Of a DNA stretch of 64,000 nt, positions 18,329-27,248 are shown piece after piece. Position 1 is the first letter of the stretch. Every line of letters starts with the position of its first letter. A program made the translations under genes and the position numbers. Location of the stretch: NCBI GenBank assembly GCA_942491105.1, contig CALNZX010000002.1:62001-126000 (forward strand), written 5' to 3'. Source of the DNA: JBBEAM01 sp942491105. GTDB taxonomy: Bacteria > Pseudomonadota > Alphaproteobacteria > Kiloniellales > DSM-21159. The notes beneath the pieces were generated by a model. That model was not told the DNA's origin and made no database searches. It was given only the letters and a program-made list of their open reading frames with translations.

Positions 18329-19708
18329 ATGACCGCTTCCGATCATACAAAGCCGGACGGCGGCAGCACCCGCGTGCACGGCACCTGCATCGCCGTCGCC
18401 GGGCAGGGCGTGCTGCTGCGCGGCCCTTCCGGCGCCGGGAAGTCGGACCTGGCGCTGCGCCTGATCGATGCCGGAGAGAAGCTGGTCGCCGACGACCAAA
18501 GCCTGCTGACCCGGCAAGGCGAACGGATCCTCGTCAGTTGCCCGCCGGAGATCAAGGACCGCCTGGAAGTGCGCGGTCTTGGCCTGGAGCAGCTTCCGGC
18601 GGTGCCGGAAGCCCCGCTGGCACTGGTCGTCGATCTCGCGGAAAGCGGCGCGGTCGAGCGGCTGCCGGAGCCCCAGGAGGAAACCCTGCTCGGGATCGCC
18701 GTGCCCCGGATCGAGCTGGCCTCCTTCGAGGCCTCGGCCCCGGCCAAGGTCAAGCTGGCGCTACAGCGCGCCGCCGCCGGCGGCGGTGTATCGGTCAGTC
18801 CGGCGGACCGCGAAAATGGCAGCGACAGTGGCAGCGGCAGCGGCGCCAATGTCATTCTGGTCACCGGCCTGTCCGGCGCCGGCCGCAGTTCGGCCCTGAA
18901 GATCCTGGAGGACCTCGGCTACGAGGCCATCGACAACCTGCCCCTGCGCCTGCTGCCGCAGGCCCTGGATCAGGACGGCGCCGGTGGGAAACCCCTGGCC
19001 GTCGGCATGGACATTCGCGGCCGCGACTTCGCCGTCGATCCCCTGCTGCGCCAGCTTGCCGAACTGAGCGGCGATCCCCGCGTCAGCGCGCGGCTGCTGT
19101 TCATCGACTGCGAGGACGAGGTGCTGCGCCGGCGCTTTACCGAAACCCGCAGGCGCCATCCGCTGGCCGAAGAGCGCCCCCTGGCCGATGGCATCGCCGC
19201 CGAGCGGCGATTGATGCGCCCGCTGCTGGCCCGCGCGGATCTGACGATCGACAGCTCCGAGCTGAGCGTCGCCGATCTGCGGCGGCAGCTCAGCGGGCAT
19301 TTCGGCTTGCACGCCCGGGGAAAACTCAGCGTGCTGATTGCCTCCTTCTCCTTCCGCAAGGGCCTGCCGCGCGAAGCGGACCTGGTCTTCGATGTGCGGT
19401 TTCTCGCCAATCCGCACTATCGGGAGGAACTGCGCGCGCTGACCGGCTTGGCGCCGGAAGTGGCGCGCTATGTCGAAGCGGACGAGGGCTTTCAGGGCTT
19501 TTTCGACGCCCTGACAGGCCTGCTGCAGCCGCTGCTGCCCCGCTACGCGGCGGAGGGGAAAAGCTATCTGACCATCGCCATCGGCTGCACCGGCGGGCAG
19601 CACCGCTCGGTGGTCGTCGCCGAGCGGCTGGCGGCGTGGCTGCGCGCCGCGGGGGTCGAAACCCTGGATACTTCGCATCGAGACATCGCAGGTGCAGCGT
19701 CGAGCTAA
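18329..19708 (+). CDS. HPr kinase (short form) fused to RapZ-like nucleotide-binding protein
   Basis: One uninterrupted 459-residue frame holds two proteins normally encoded separately. Residues about 1-150 are the short alphaproteobacterial HPr kinase: Walker A GPSGAGKS (32-39), VADDQSLL and the RGLGLEQL signature. Residues about 175-459 are a full RapZ/YvcJ-type protein: VILVTGLSGAGRSS (Walker A with Arg186 at the usual Lys), YEAIDNLPLRLL, LANPHY and GCTGGQHRSVVVAERLA. The linker is Ser/Gly rich (GSDSGSGSGA, about 163-173). HprK phosphorylates HPr on serine; RapZ proteins bind nucleotides and small RNAs or sugar-phosphate signals. EIIA, HPr and EI follow, so the substrate HPr is made from the same cluster. 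Confidence 0.93.
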   Translation: MTASDHTKPDGGSTRVHGTCIAVAGQGVLLRGPSGAGKSDLALRLIDAGEKLVADDQSLLTRQGERILVSCPPEIKDRLEVRGLGLEQLPAVPEAPLALVVDLAESGAVERLPEPQEETLLGIAVPRIELASFEASAPAKVKLALQRAAAGGGVSVSPADRENGSDSGSGSGANVILVTGLSGAGRSSALKILEDLGYEAIDNLPLRLLPQALDQDGAGGKPLAVGMDIRGRDFAVDPLLRQLAELSGDPRVSARLLFIDCEDEVLRRRFTETRRRHPLAEERPLADGIAAERRLMRPLLARADLTIDSSELSVADLRRQLSGHFGLHARGKLSVLIASFSFRKGLPREADLVFDVRFLANPHYREELRALTGLAPEVARYVEADEGFQGFFDALTGLLQPLLPRYAAEGKSYLTIAIGCTGGQHRSVVVAERLAAWLRAAGVETLDTSHRDIAGAASS

Positions 19709-19779
19709 TTGCGCTAGGACTCCACCGTACGAATCAACGTGGGCGTACTGCTAGACTTGGAAGCGCAGGGGGCTGAGGC

Positions 19780-20190
19780 ATGATCGGATTGGTACTCGTG
19801 ACCCATGGCAAGCTTGCCCAGGAGTTTATCTCCGCGATGGAGCACGTGGTCGGACCGCAGAAGAACGTCTTGAGCGTGTGCATCGGCCCGGAAGACGACA
19901 TGGAGCTGCGGCGCAAGGAAATCATCGCGTCGGTCGCCAAGGTCGACAAGGGCAATGGCGTTGCCATTCTGACCGACATGTTCGGCGGCACGCCCTCGAA
20001 CCTGGCGATCTCGGTACTCGACCAAGGCAAGGTGGAGGTCATCGCCGGCATTAACCTGCCGATGCTGATCAAGCTGGCCAGCCTGCGCAGCTCCGCCAGC
20101 CTGACCGACGCGGTCCGCCAGGCCCAGGAAGCCGGCCGCAAGTACATCAATGTCGCCTCGCAGCTGCTGGCCGACGAAAAAGTCGGCTAA
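19780..20190 (+). CDS. PTS EIIA component, mannose family
   Basis: 136 residues with the EIIA(Man) fold: IGLVLVTHGKLAQEF carries the phosphorylatable His9, and LTDMFGGTPSN is the conserved active-site loop. In alphaproteobacteria lacking sugar EIIB/EIIC partners, this protein is the terminal acceptor of a regulatory phosphorelay (EI to HPr to EIIA), not a transporter part. The gene is 71 bp after the hprK-rapZ fusion and 36 bp before ptsH. No EIIB, EIIC or EIID is present in the window. Confidence 0.93.
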   Translation: MIGLVLVTHGKLAQEFISAMEHVVGPQKNVLSVCIGPEDDMELRRKEIIASVAKVDKGNGVAILTDMFGGTPSNLAISVLDQGKVEVIAGINLPMLIKLASLRSSASLTDAVRQAQEAGRKYINVASQLLADEKVG

Positions 20191-20226
20191 ACCCGCCCAG
20201 TCCCGCCGCGCAACGGATCAAGGTCA

Positions 20227-20520
20227 ATGCCGAAGGACGCGAACCCCCGCTCCCTACGTCAAGTTACCATCGTCAATCAAAAGGGCCTGCATGCCCGGGC
20301 CGCGGCGAAATTCGTCAAGCTGGCGACCAGCTTCGATGCCGAAGTGACGGTGAGCAAGGGCGGACAGGAAGTGCCGGGCTCCTCGATCATGGGCTTGATG
20401 ATGCTGGCCGCCGCGCCGGGCTGCAGAATCGAGCTGGCGGCCAGCGGCCCCGAACGCGACGCCGCGCTCGCCGCGCTCGCCGATCTGGTCGGCCGCGCCT
20501 TCGACGAAGAGCAGAGCTGA
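20227..20520 (+). CDS. ptsH: Phosphocarrier protein HPr
   Basis: 97 residues. The active-site histidine is His22 in QKGLHARAAAKF. The regulatory serine equivalent to Ser46 is in GSSIMGLMMLAA (Ser53), the target of HPr kinase, whose domain is encoded just upstream. HPr passes phosphate from Enzyme I to EIIA. The stop TGA shares a base with the ATG of ptsI (TGATG), so the two are translationally coupled. Confidence 0.95.
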   Translation: MPKDANPRSLRQVTIVNQKGLHARAAAKFVKLATSFDAEVTVSKGGQEVPGSSIMGLMMLAAAPGCRIELAASGPERDAALAALADLVGRAFDEEQS

Positions 20521-22316
20521 TGGCGCCGGCAACGCGGGCGCCGCGCAGGAAATCCGCCAAGGACGGCGGGCAGGAACGGGTCTTCGAAGGCCTCGGCGTC
20601 GCCCCGGGCATCGCCATAGGACCGGCCTATCTGCGCGAGGCCGGCGACATCCAGGTGACCGAGTACAAACTGCCGAAGCGCAAGCTGGGTGCCGAGGCGG
20701 CCCGCTTCGAGGAAGCCGTGGCCAAGGCCGGGCGCCAGATCGACAAGCTGAAACGCAAGGCCGAGAGCGTGCACGGTCGCGCCGCCGTCGAGCTGGGCTA
20801 TCTGCTCGATGCCCACTCCCAGATGCTGGGTTCCTCGCGGCTGATCAAGGGCGTGCTGGCGCGGATCCATGAGCAGAGCATCAATGCCGAGGCGGCGCTG
20901 CGCGGCGAGGTCGAGAGCATCGCCAAAGCCTTCGCCGAGCTGGACGATCCCTATTTGCGGACCCGCGGCGAGGACATCCGCGAGGTCGGGTTTCGCATCC
21001 TGCGCAATCTCTCCAAGGCCGATTTCGAGAACTTTGCCGGGCTCGCGCCGAGCTCGATCATCATCGCCGAGGAAATCACGCCCGCCGATACCGCCCTGAT
21101 GGACCCGCGCCAGATCGGCGGCTTCGCGACGCTGCTGGGCGGCGCCGAGGGCCATACGGCGATCATGGCGCGCTCGCTCGGCCTGCCGGCGGTGCTCGGC
21201 GTCGGCGGCCTGCTCGGCGGAGTCGCGGCCGGTGAAACGATCATCGTCGACGGCCTGCTGGGGCGGGTGATCGTCAATCCGACCGCCAAGCGGCGCGCCG
21301 AATACGCCCTGCGGCGCCGCGAGCTGGAACGCGAAACCCGCGCCCTGTCGCGGCTGCGCGACCTGCCGGCGGTCACCCGCGATGCCCAGGACGTCACCCT
21401 GCACGCCAACCTGGAACTGCCGCGCGAAGCCAAGCAGGCGGTTTCCGTCGGTGCCGAGGGCGTCGGGCTGCTGCGGACCGAGTTTCTCTACATGAACCGG
21501 GACGACCTGCCCGATGTCGAGGAGCAGACCGCGGCGCTGGAGCAAATCGTCAGCGCCATGAACGGGCGCCCCGTGACCGTGCGCACCCTCGACGTCGGCG
21601 GCGAGAAACTGGCGACCGCGCTGGGGGCGCATCTCAGCGCCGGCGCCAACCCGGCGCTGGGGCTGCGCGCCATCCGCCTTTCGCTGAAGCGGCCGGAATT
21701 GCTGGAAACCCAGCTCACGGCGATCCTGCGGGCCGGCGTCAAGGGGCCGGTGCGCATCCTGCTGCCGATGATCTCCTCGGTCGGCGAGGTGCGTAGCGTG
21801 CGCAAGAGTCTCCTCAAGCTGGCCAAGAAACTGGTCAAGCAGGGCATCGCCATTGCCGACCCGCTGCCGCCGCTCGGCGTGATGATCGAAATTCCAGGGG
21901 CCGCGCTGGCGGCCGATGCCCTGGCCCAGGAAGCCGACTTCTTCGCCATCGGCACCAACGACCTGACCATGTACACCCTGGCCATCGACCGCGGCGAGGA
22001 GCAGGTCGCCTATCTCTACAATCCCCTGCACCCGGCGGTGCTGCGTCTGATCCAGTTCACCGTCGGCGCGGCGCTGCGCGCCCGCAAGCCGCTATCGGTC
22101 TGCGGCGAGATCGCCGGCGACCCGCGTTACACCGCCTTGCTGCTTGGCCTCGGCGTGCGCGAGCTGTCGATGAGCGCCGCGGCGCTGCCCAGGGTGAAGG
22201 CGCGAATCCGGCAGCTCGACAGCCAGGCCGCGGCGTCGCGCGCCCTGGCGATCATGGATCAGACCGACATGGGACGCATCGCCACCATGCTCGACGACTT
22301 CAACGAGACGCTCTAA
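20520..22316 (+). CDS. ptsI: PTS Enzyme I (phosphoenolpyruvate-protein phosphotransferase)
   Basis: 598 residues. It autophosphorylates from PEP at His212 in GGAEGHTAIMARSLGLPAV and transfers to HPr. The C-terminal PEP-binding barrel shows GVGLLRTEFLYM, GANPALGLRAIR and GTNDLTMYTLAIDRG. There is no N-terminal GAF domain, so this is the canonical EI rather than the nitrogen-PTS PtsP type, although the cluster has no sugar permease. It is the last gene of the PTS run; ahcY follows after 118 bp. Confidence 0.96.
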   Translation: MAPATRAPRRKSAKDGGQERVFEGLGVAPGIAIGPAYLREAGDIQVTEYKLPKRKLGAEAARFEEAVAKAGRQIDKLKRKAESVHGRAAVELGYLLDAHSQMLGSSRLIKGVLARIHEQSINAEAALRGEVESIAKAFAELDDPYLRTRGEDIREVGFRILRNLSKADFENFAGLAPSSIIIAEEITPADTALMDPRQIGGFATLLGGAEGHTAIMARSLGLPAVLGVGGLLGGVAAGETIIVDGLLGRVIVNPTAKRRAEYALRRRELERETRALSRLRDLPAVTRDAQDVTLHANLELPREAKQAVSVGAEGVGLLRTEFLYMNRDDLPDVEEQTAALEQIVSAMNGRPVTVRTLDVGGEKLATALGAHLSAGANPALGLRAIRLSLKRPELLETQLTAILRAGVKGPVRILLPMISSVGEVRSVRKSLLKLAKKLVKQGIAIADPLPPLGVMIEIPGAALAADALAQEADFFAIGTNDLTMYTLAIDRGEEQVAYLYNPLHPAVLRLIQFTVGAALRARKPLSVCGEIAGDPRYTALLLGLGVRELSMSAAALPRVKARIRQLDSQAAASRALAIMDQTDMGRIATMLDDFNETL

Positions 22317-22434
22317 CCGCGACCAGCCCGCCGCGCCGCACAGCAGCTTTGCGACGCTGGCGGCTTGCCGAACGCGGCTCCTCCTGATAGATCGTCCGGC
22401 GTTCCATCCGCCGCTTTCAAGGACTCGCTGAATT

Positions 22435-23733
22435 ATGGCTGACTTCACCGACTACAAGGTCAAGGACATCTCCCTCGCCGCCTGGGGCCGCAAGGAAATC
22501 GAAATGGCCGAGATCGAGATGCCCGGTCTGATGGCGCTGCGCGAGGAATATGGCAAGGCGCAGCCTCTCAAGGGCGCGCGCATCGCCGGCTGTCTGCACA
22601 TGACCATCCAGACCGCCGTGCTGATCGAAACCCTGACCGCGCTGGGCGCCGAGGTGCGCTGGTCGTCCTGCAACATCTTCTCCACCCAGGACCACGCCGC
22701 CGCGGCGATCGCCGCCAGCGGCGTTCCCGTCTTCGCCTGGAAGGGTATGAGCGAGGAAGAGTTCTGGTGGGCGATCGAGCAGACCGTTACCGGGCCGGAC
22801 GGCTGGGCGGTCAACATGATCCTCGACGACGGCGGCGATTTGACCCAGCTGCTGCACGAGGAACGCTACGCCGAAATCATGGCGCAGGTTCGCGGCCTGT
22901 CCGAGGAGACCACCACCGGCGTGCATCGTCTCTATGAGATGCAGCGCGCCGGCACGCTGCTGGTTCCGGCGATCAACGTCAACGACTCGGTCACCAAATC
23001 GAAGTTCGACAACAAGTACGGCTGCCGCGAGAGCCTGGTCGACGCGATCCGCCGCGCCACCGATGTGATGATGGCCGGCAAGGTCGCCATGGTCTGCGGC
23101 TACGGCGATGTCGGCAAGGGCTCCGCCGAGTCCCTGCGCCAGGCCGGCTGCCGGGTGATGGTCAGCGAGGTCGATCCGATCTGCGCCCTGCAGGCGGCGA
23201 TGGAGGGCTTCGAGGTCGTGACCATGGAGGACGCGGCGCCGCGCGCCGATATCTTCGTCACCGCCACCGGCAACAAGGACGTCATCACCCTCGAGCATAT
23301 GCGCGCCATGAAGGAGCGGGCGATCGTCTGCAACATCGGGCACTTCGATACCGAGATTCAGGTCGAGTCCCTGCGCAATCTCAAGTGGGACAACGTCAAG
23401 CCGCAGGTCGATCAGATCGAGTTCCCCGACGGCAAGAAGATCATCCTGCTCGCCGAGGGCCGCCTGGTGAACCTGGGCTGCGCCACGGGCCATCCAAGCT
23501 TCGTGATGTCCGCCTCCTTCACCAATCAGGTGCTGGCGCAGATCGAGTTGTGGAATCACCAGGGCCGCTATGAGCGTAAGGTCTACGTGCTGCCGAAGCA
23601 TCTCGACGAGAAGGTCGCGGCGCTGCACCTCGAAAAGGTCGGCGCGCGGCTCTCGACCCTCTCCCAGGAGCAGGCCAGCTATATCGGCGTGACGCCCGAG
23701 GGACCCTTCAAGAGCGACGAATACCGCTACTAG
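22435..23733 (+). CDS. ahcY: Adenosylhomocysteinase
   Basis: 432 residues. It hydrolyses S-adenosylhomocysteine to adenosine and homocysteine with bound NAD, relieving product inhibition of methyltransferases. Motifs are SSCNIFSTQDHAAAAIA, NVNDSVTKSKFDNKYGCRES (20 residues), NAD site GYGDVGKGSAESLRQ and the C-terminal EGPFKSDEYRY. AAGGA lies about 10 bases before the ATG. I saw no SAH riboswitch-like consensus in the 118-bp leader. Confidence 0.97.
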   Translation: MADFTDYKVKDISLAAWGRKEIEMAEIEMPGLMALREEYGKAQPLKGARIAGCLHMTIQTAVLIETLTALGAEVRWSSCNIFSTQDHAAAAIAASGVPVFAWKGMSEEEFWWAIEQTVTGPDGWAVNMILDDGGDLTQLLHEERYAEIMAQVRGLSEETTTGVHRLYEMQRAGTLLVPAINVNDSVTKSKFDNKYGCRESLVDAIRRATDVMMAGKVAMVCGYGDVGKGSAESLRQAGCRVMVSEVDPICALQAAMEGFEVVTMEDAAPRADIFVTATGNKDVITLEHMRAMKERAIVCNIGHFDTEIQVESLRNLKWDNVKPQVDQIEFPDGKKIILLAEGRLVNLGCATGHPSFVMSASFTNQVLAQIELWNHQGRYERKVYVLPKHLDEKVAALHLEKVGARLSTLSQEQASYIGVTPEGPFKSDEYRY

Positions 23734-23819
23734 AGCGCGGCCAGGCCGGGACCGGCGCCGGGCCGTAGCGCCAATCGCGGCGGCAGGCTCGGCGAATTTC
23801 CCGGCCGCGCCTTCGCGTG

Positions 23820-23834
23820 TTAAGGGAATATTAA
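23820..23834 (+). promoter_or_regulatory. Perfect CtrA box (TTAA-N7-TTAA) upstream of divL
   Basis: TTAAGGGAATATTAA at 23820-23834 is an exact TTAA-N7-TTAA, the established CtrA binding consensus. It lies 85 bp before the leader ORF and about 156 bp before divL. TTAA is rare in this GC-rich window, and I found no other such spaced pair. Because DivL acts in the CckA-CtrA pathway, the position suggests feedback. Binding itself is inference. Confidence 0.7.
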
Positions 23835-23918
23835 GGCTGCCGTTGCTTGCTGGTGTTCCGGCGATCTGCATAGTATCGCCATTGTTTGGATGAACATCGG
23901 TAAGGAGGCGGCCGAGCG

Positions 23919-23996
23919 ATGACGCTCTCGAGCGAGAGGGCGCCGACACGCTGGCGCGAAGAGACCCGGCTGTGCGCCGGAGGCGCCGCATGGTGA
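23919..23996 (+). CDS. Possible 25-codon leader peptide overlapping the divL start
   Basis: An ATG at 23919 follows a strong Shine-Dalgarno (TAAGGAGG, 23901-23908). It opens a 25-codon frame beginning MTLSSERAP whose TGA (23994-23996) overlaps the divL start region. Its SD is better than that of many real genes here. It could couple translation into divL, or be a mis-annotated chance ORF. The peptide has no recognisable feature. It is too short to judge by coding statistics. Confidence 0.4.
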   Translation: MTLSSERAPTRWREETRLCAGGAAW

Positions 23997-26083
23997 TCTG
24001 GCAAATGATCGTCGCGGTGGTGCTGGTTCTCGGCACCTCGGGCATCTGCGCCCTGATTTGCCAGCGCAAGCTGGCGCGCGAGCAGCACCGCATAGAAGCC
24101 GCGGAAGAGAGCCTGCGCGCCTCGAAAGCCGAGATCGAGCGGCTGCAAGGCGGAGCGATCGATCTCGGTCTCGCCCGCTCCATGGCGCAGGAGGAACTGA
24201 GCCTGCTGCTCAGCGCCCTGGACAACCTGCCGCGCCCGGTGTGGCGCCGGGGCAAGGACCTCGACCTCGTCTATTGCAACGAATCCTACTGCGCCGCCGT
24301 GGGTCTGCCGCGCGAGGAGGTGCTGCGCAAGCAGGTCGAGCTGTTGGGCCGGGCCGAAACCGCCCTCTCCAGGAACCTCGCCAAGGAGGCCCAGAAAAGC
24401 GGCCATCGCCAATCGCTGATTCGCCATGCCGTCGCCGGCGGGGAGCGGCGGCTGTTTCAGGTCACCGAACGCGCGCTTTCCGATGGATCGCTGGTCGGCT
24501 ACGCCCACGACAAGACGGAGACCGAGGAACGCAAGATCGAGCTCGACCGCCACATCAAGGCGCATGCCGCCGTGCTGCAGAATCTGAATGTCGGCATCGC
24601 CATCCTCGGCGCCGACATGCAGCTCGATTTCCACAACTCCGCCTATGCCGATATCTGGCAACTGGACGAGGATTATCTCGCGTCCCGGCCGCATATCTCC
24701 GATGTCATGGAAACCCTCCGCTCCCAGCGCCGCCTCCCGGAGCAGGCCGATTTCGCCGACTATAAGCGCAGCTGGATCCGCCGCATGCAGACCATGATCG
24801 AGCCCTATGAAGATCTGGTGCATGTCCCCGACGGCAGCACGCTGCGGCTGACCGCGTCGCCCCATCCCTTTGGCGGCGCCATCCTGACCTTCGAGGATGT
24901 GACCGACCGCCTGACCATGGAGCGCAACTACAACACCCTGATCGCGGTGCAGCAGGAAACCCTGAACAACCTCTACGAAGGGGTCGCCGTGTTCGGCCAG
25001 GACGGCCGCTTGAAACTCTCGACCAAGGCCTATGCGCAGATCTGGGACCTGCCCGAGGATCTGCTCTCCTCGGAGCCGCATGTGCGCGATCTGTTGCCGC
25101 TGATCCGCAAGTTCTACGATCTCGACGATGCGGCCTGGACCGATCTCTCCGCGCGCATCGTGGCCAACACCGCGGAGCCAAGCGCGCGCAACGGCCGGCT
25201 CGAACGCAACGACGGACGCCTGATCGACTGGGCCCAGGTCCCGCTGCCCGACGGCGCCAGCCTGTTCACCTACGTCGACGTTACCGATTCGATCCGGGTC
25301 GAGCGCGCCCTGCGGGAGCGGGCCGAGGCGCTGGAGACCGCCGACCGGCTGAAATCTGAGTTCGTCGCCAATATCTCCTACGAACTGCGCACTCCGCTCA
25401 ATGCCATCATCGGCTTCGCCCAGATGCTGGAGGAGAACTACGCGGGAGAGCTCAACGAACGGCAGAGCAGCTATGCCCGCGCCATTGTCGACTCCTCGCA
25501 AGAGCTGACCTCGCTGATCAACAACATGCTCGATCTGGCTTCGATCGAGGCCGGCTACCTGCAGCTCGAACGCACCGACGCGGAGATTTCGGAGCTGCTG
25601 CGCGGCGCCTCGGTGCTGCTGCGCGAGCGCATGCGCAGCCAGAACCTGAAACTCAATGTCGTCTGCCCGAAGAACATCGGACGCTTTTCCTGCGACCAGC
25701 GGCGTCTGCTGCAAGCCCTGTTCAACCTGCTGAGCAACGCCTGCCAGTACACCGACGAAGGCGGCGAGATCGCGCTCGGCGCCAAGCGCGGCGACGGCGA
25801 GCTCTGCCTCTTTGTCAAGGATACCGGGATCGGCATTCCGGAGCACGATCAGGAGCGCGTCTTCGCCAGCTTCGAACGCGGCAGCGATCAGCGCACGGCG
25901 CAGCGCAATGGCGCCGGGCTGGGACTGGCGCTGGTCAAGCGCTTGATCGAGTTGCACGGCGGTTGGGTCGAGATGCAGTCCATCGAAGGCAAGGGCACGA
26001 CCGTGACCTGCCACCTGCCGGAAGCCGAGCTGTCCCAGAACGCGGAGGAAAGCGGCGGCGCGCAGCAGGCCGCGGCGGGCTGA
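23990..26083 (+). CDS. divL: DivL-type PAS-domain histidine-kinase homologue with Tyr in the H-box
   Basis: 697 residues: one N-terminal membrane helix (about 1-22), a coiled linker, PAS-like modules (about 70-160, 190-310, 320-440), then a kinase core. The H-box reads FVANISYELRTPLNAIIGF, with Tyr464 where kinases have His. That substitution is the hallmark of DivL, which controls CckA, and so CtrA, through DivK binding rather than by phosphotransfer. The ATP domain is intact: N-box LLSNACQYT, DTGIGIPE and GLGLALVKRL. The start is the ATG at 23990 because CGGAGG lies six bases upstream. A CtrA box and a leader ORF precede it. Confidence 0.9.
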   Translation: MVIWQMIVAVVLVLGTSGICALICQRKLAREQHRIEAAEESLRASKAEIERLQGGAIDLGLARSMAQEELSLLLSALDNLPRPVWRRGKDLDLVYCNESYCAAVGLPREEVLRKQVELLGRAETALSRNLAKEAQKSGHRQSLIRHAVAGGERRLFQVTERALSDGSLVGYAHDKTETEERKIELDRHIKAHAAVLQNLNVGIAILGADMQLDFHNSAYADIWQLDEDYLASRPHISDVMETLRSQRRLPEQADFADYKRSWIRRMQTMIEPYEDLVHVPDGSTLRLTASPHPFGGAILTFEDVTDRLTMERNYNTLIAVQQETLNNLYEGVAVFGQDGRLKLSTKAYAQIWDLPEDLLSSEPHVRDLLPLIRKFYDLDDAAWTDLSARIVANTAEPSARNGRLERNDGRLIDWAQVPLPDGASLFTYVDVTDSIRVERALRERAEALETADRLKSEFVANISYELRTPLNAIIGFAQMLEENYAGELNERQSSYARAIVDSSQELTSLINNMLDLASIEAGYLQLERTDAEISELLRGASVLLRERMRSQNLKLNVVCPKNIGRFSCDQRRLLQALFNLLSNACQYTDEGGEIALGAKRGDGELCLFVKDTGIGIPEHDQERVFASFERGSDQRTAQRNGAGLGLALVKRLIELHGGWVEMQSIEGKGTTVTCHLPEAELSQNAEESGGAQQAAAG

Positions 26084-26089
26084 ACCCAG

Positions 26090-27115
26090 CTACCCCTGCG
26101 GCGTGCCGGGGACCCCCTTGGTCGTCGAGTATTCCCAGTGCAGCGGCTCGTCGGGAAACAGCCGTGCGTGGATGGCGTGGGCCGCCATCGCGGCCTCCGA
26201 GAAACCGGTCAGGATCAGCTTCAGCTTGTTTTCGTAGTGCGCGATATCGCCGATCGCGAAGATCCCCGGCCGCGAAGTCATGGACGTCGCCGGATCGACG
26301 ACGATGTGATTGCGCTCGAGATTGAGACCCCACTCGGCAATCGGCCCGAGATTCATCGACAGGCCGAAAAAGGGCAGCAGGACATCGGCCTCGAGGCGCC
26401 GCCGGCCGCCGTCGAGATCGCGCACCACCACGGCCTCGAGTCTGCCTTCGGCGCCCTCCAGGGCATCCAGCTGGTAGGGGATCACCAGTTCGATCGCGCC
26501 GGCGCTGGCTTGCTCTTCCAGCCGCCGGGCGCTCTCCGGCGCCGCGCGGAACTTGGCGCGGCGATGCACCACCTGCACCTGCGCGGCGATACCGCTGAGC
26601 GCCAGCGCCCAGTCCACCGCCGAATCTCCGCCGCCGGCGATCACCACCCGTTTGCCGCGAAAATCCTCCGGCCGGGTCACCATGTAGAGCACGCCGCGGC
26701 CCTCATAGGCCTCGATCCCCGCCAGCGGCGGCCGGTTCGGGCCGAAGGCGCCGACCCCGGCGGCGACGATCACCGCCTTGGCCTCGACGACCGTCCCGGC
26801 GGAGGTGGTGAGCCGCCAGCCGGCCGCGGTCTCCTCAAGGGACTCGACCCGCTGGTCCAGGTGATAGCGCGGCGCGAAGGGTGCCGCCTGGGCCGACAGG
26901 CGCTCGACCAGCTCGCGCCCGAGCAGGCTGGGACAGGCGGGGATATCGTAGATCGGCTTTTCCGGATAGAGCGCCGCGCACTGCCCGCCGACGACCTCCA
27001 GGCTATCGATCACCTGGCAGCTCAGCTGCAGCATGCCGCATTCGAAAACGGCGAACAGGCCGACCGGCCCCGCGCCAATGATCGCAACGTCGGTCTGGAA
27101 GTGATTTTCGGGCAT
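26090..27115 (-). CDS. Ferredoxin/flavodoxin-NADP+ reductase, thioredoxin-reductase-like (YumC/FNR2 type)
   Basis: 341 residues. FAD site GAGPVGLFAVFECG (14-27), NADP site VIAGGGDSAVDWAL and the C-terminal FAD motif FAIGDIAHYENKLKLI match the homodimeric plant-type-unrelated FNRs of Bacillus YumC and alphaproteobacteria. It lacks the CxxC of thioredoxin reductase, which fits a ferredoxin reductase. It is convergent with divL (6 bp between stops) and divergent from tsaE, interrupting the plus-strand run. The electron partner is not encoded nearby. Confidence 0.9.
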   Translation of the reverse strand: MPENHFQTDVAIIGAGPVGLFAVFECGMLQLSCQVIDSLEVVGGQCAALYPEKPIYDIPACPSLLGRELVERLSAQAAPFAPRYHLDQRVESLEETAAGWRLTTSAGTVVEAKAVIVAAGVGAFGPNRPPLAGIEAYEGRGVLYMVTRPEDFRGKRVVIAGGGDSAVDWALALSGIAAQVQVVHRRAKFRAAPESARRLEEQASAGAIELVIPYQLDALEGAEGRLEAVVVRDLDGGRRRLEADVLLPFFGLSMNLGPIAEWGLNLERNHIVVDPATSMTSRPGIFAIGDIAHYENKLKLILTGFSEAAMAAHAIHARLFPDEPLHWEYSTTKGVPGTPQG

Positions 27116-27248
27116 GGTTTAAGCGGTCTGAGCTGCGCATGGAAGGAGCCGCTAACATGACCCCGGCCGCGGCGAACCACAAGACCCGCTAGGCCGCGTG
27201 GCGGGCGCGCAAGCTTGGTTGCCGCGCTCCTTCGCGGTCTGTAAAAGC

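Noticed and set aside
22317..22434. Possible SAH or SAM riboswitch before ahcY
   Set aside because: I could not find the conserved core or pairings; the leader is GC-rich but not matching.
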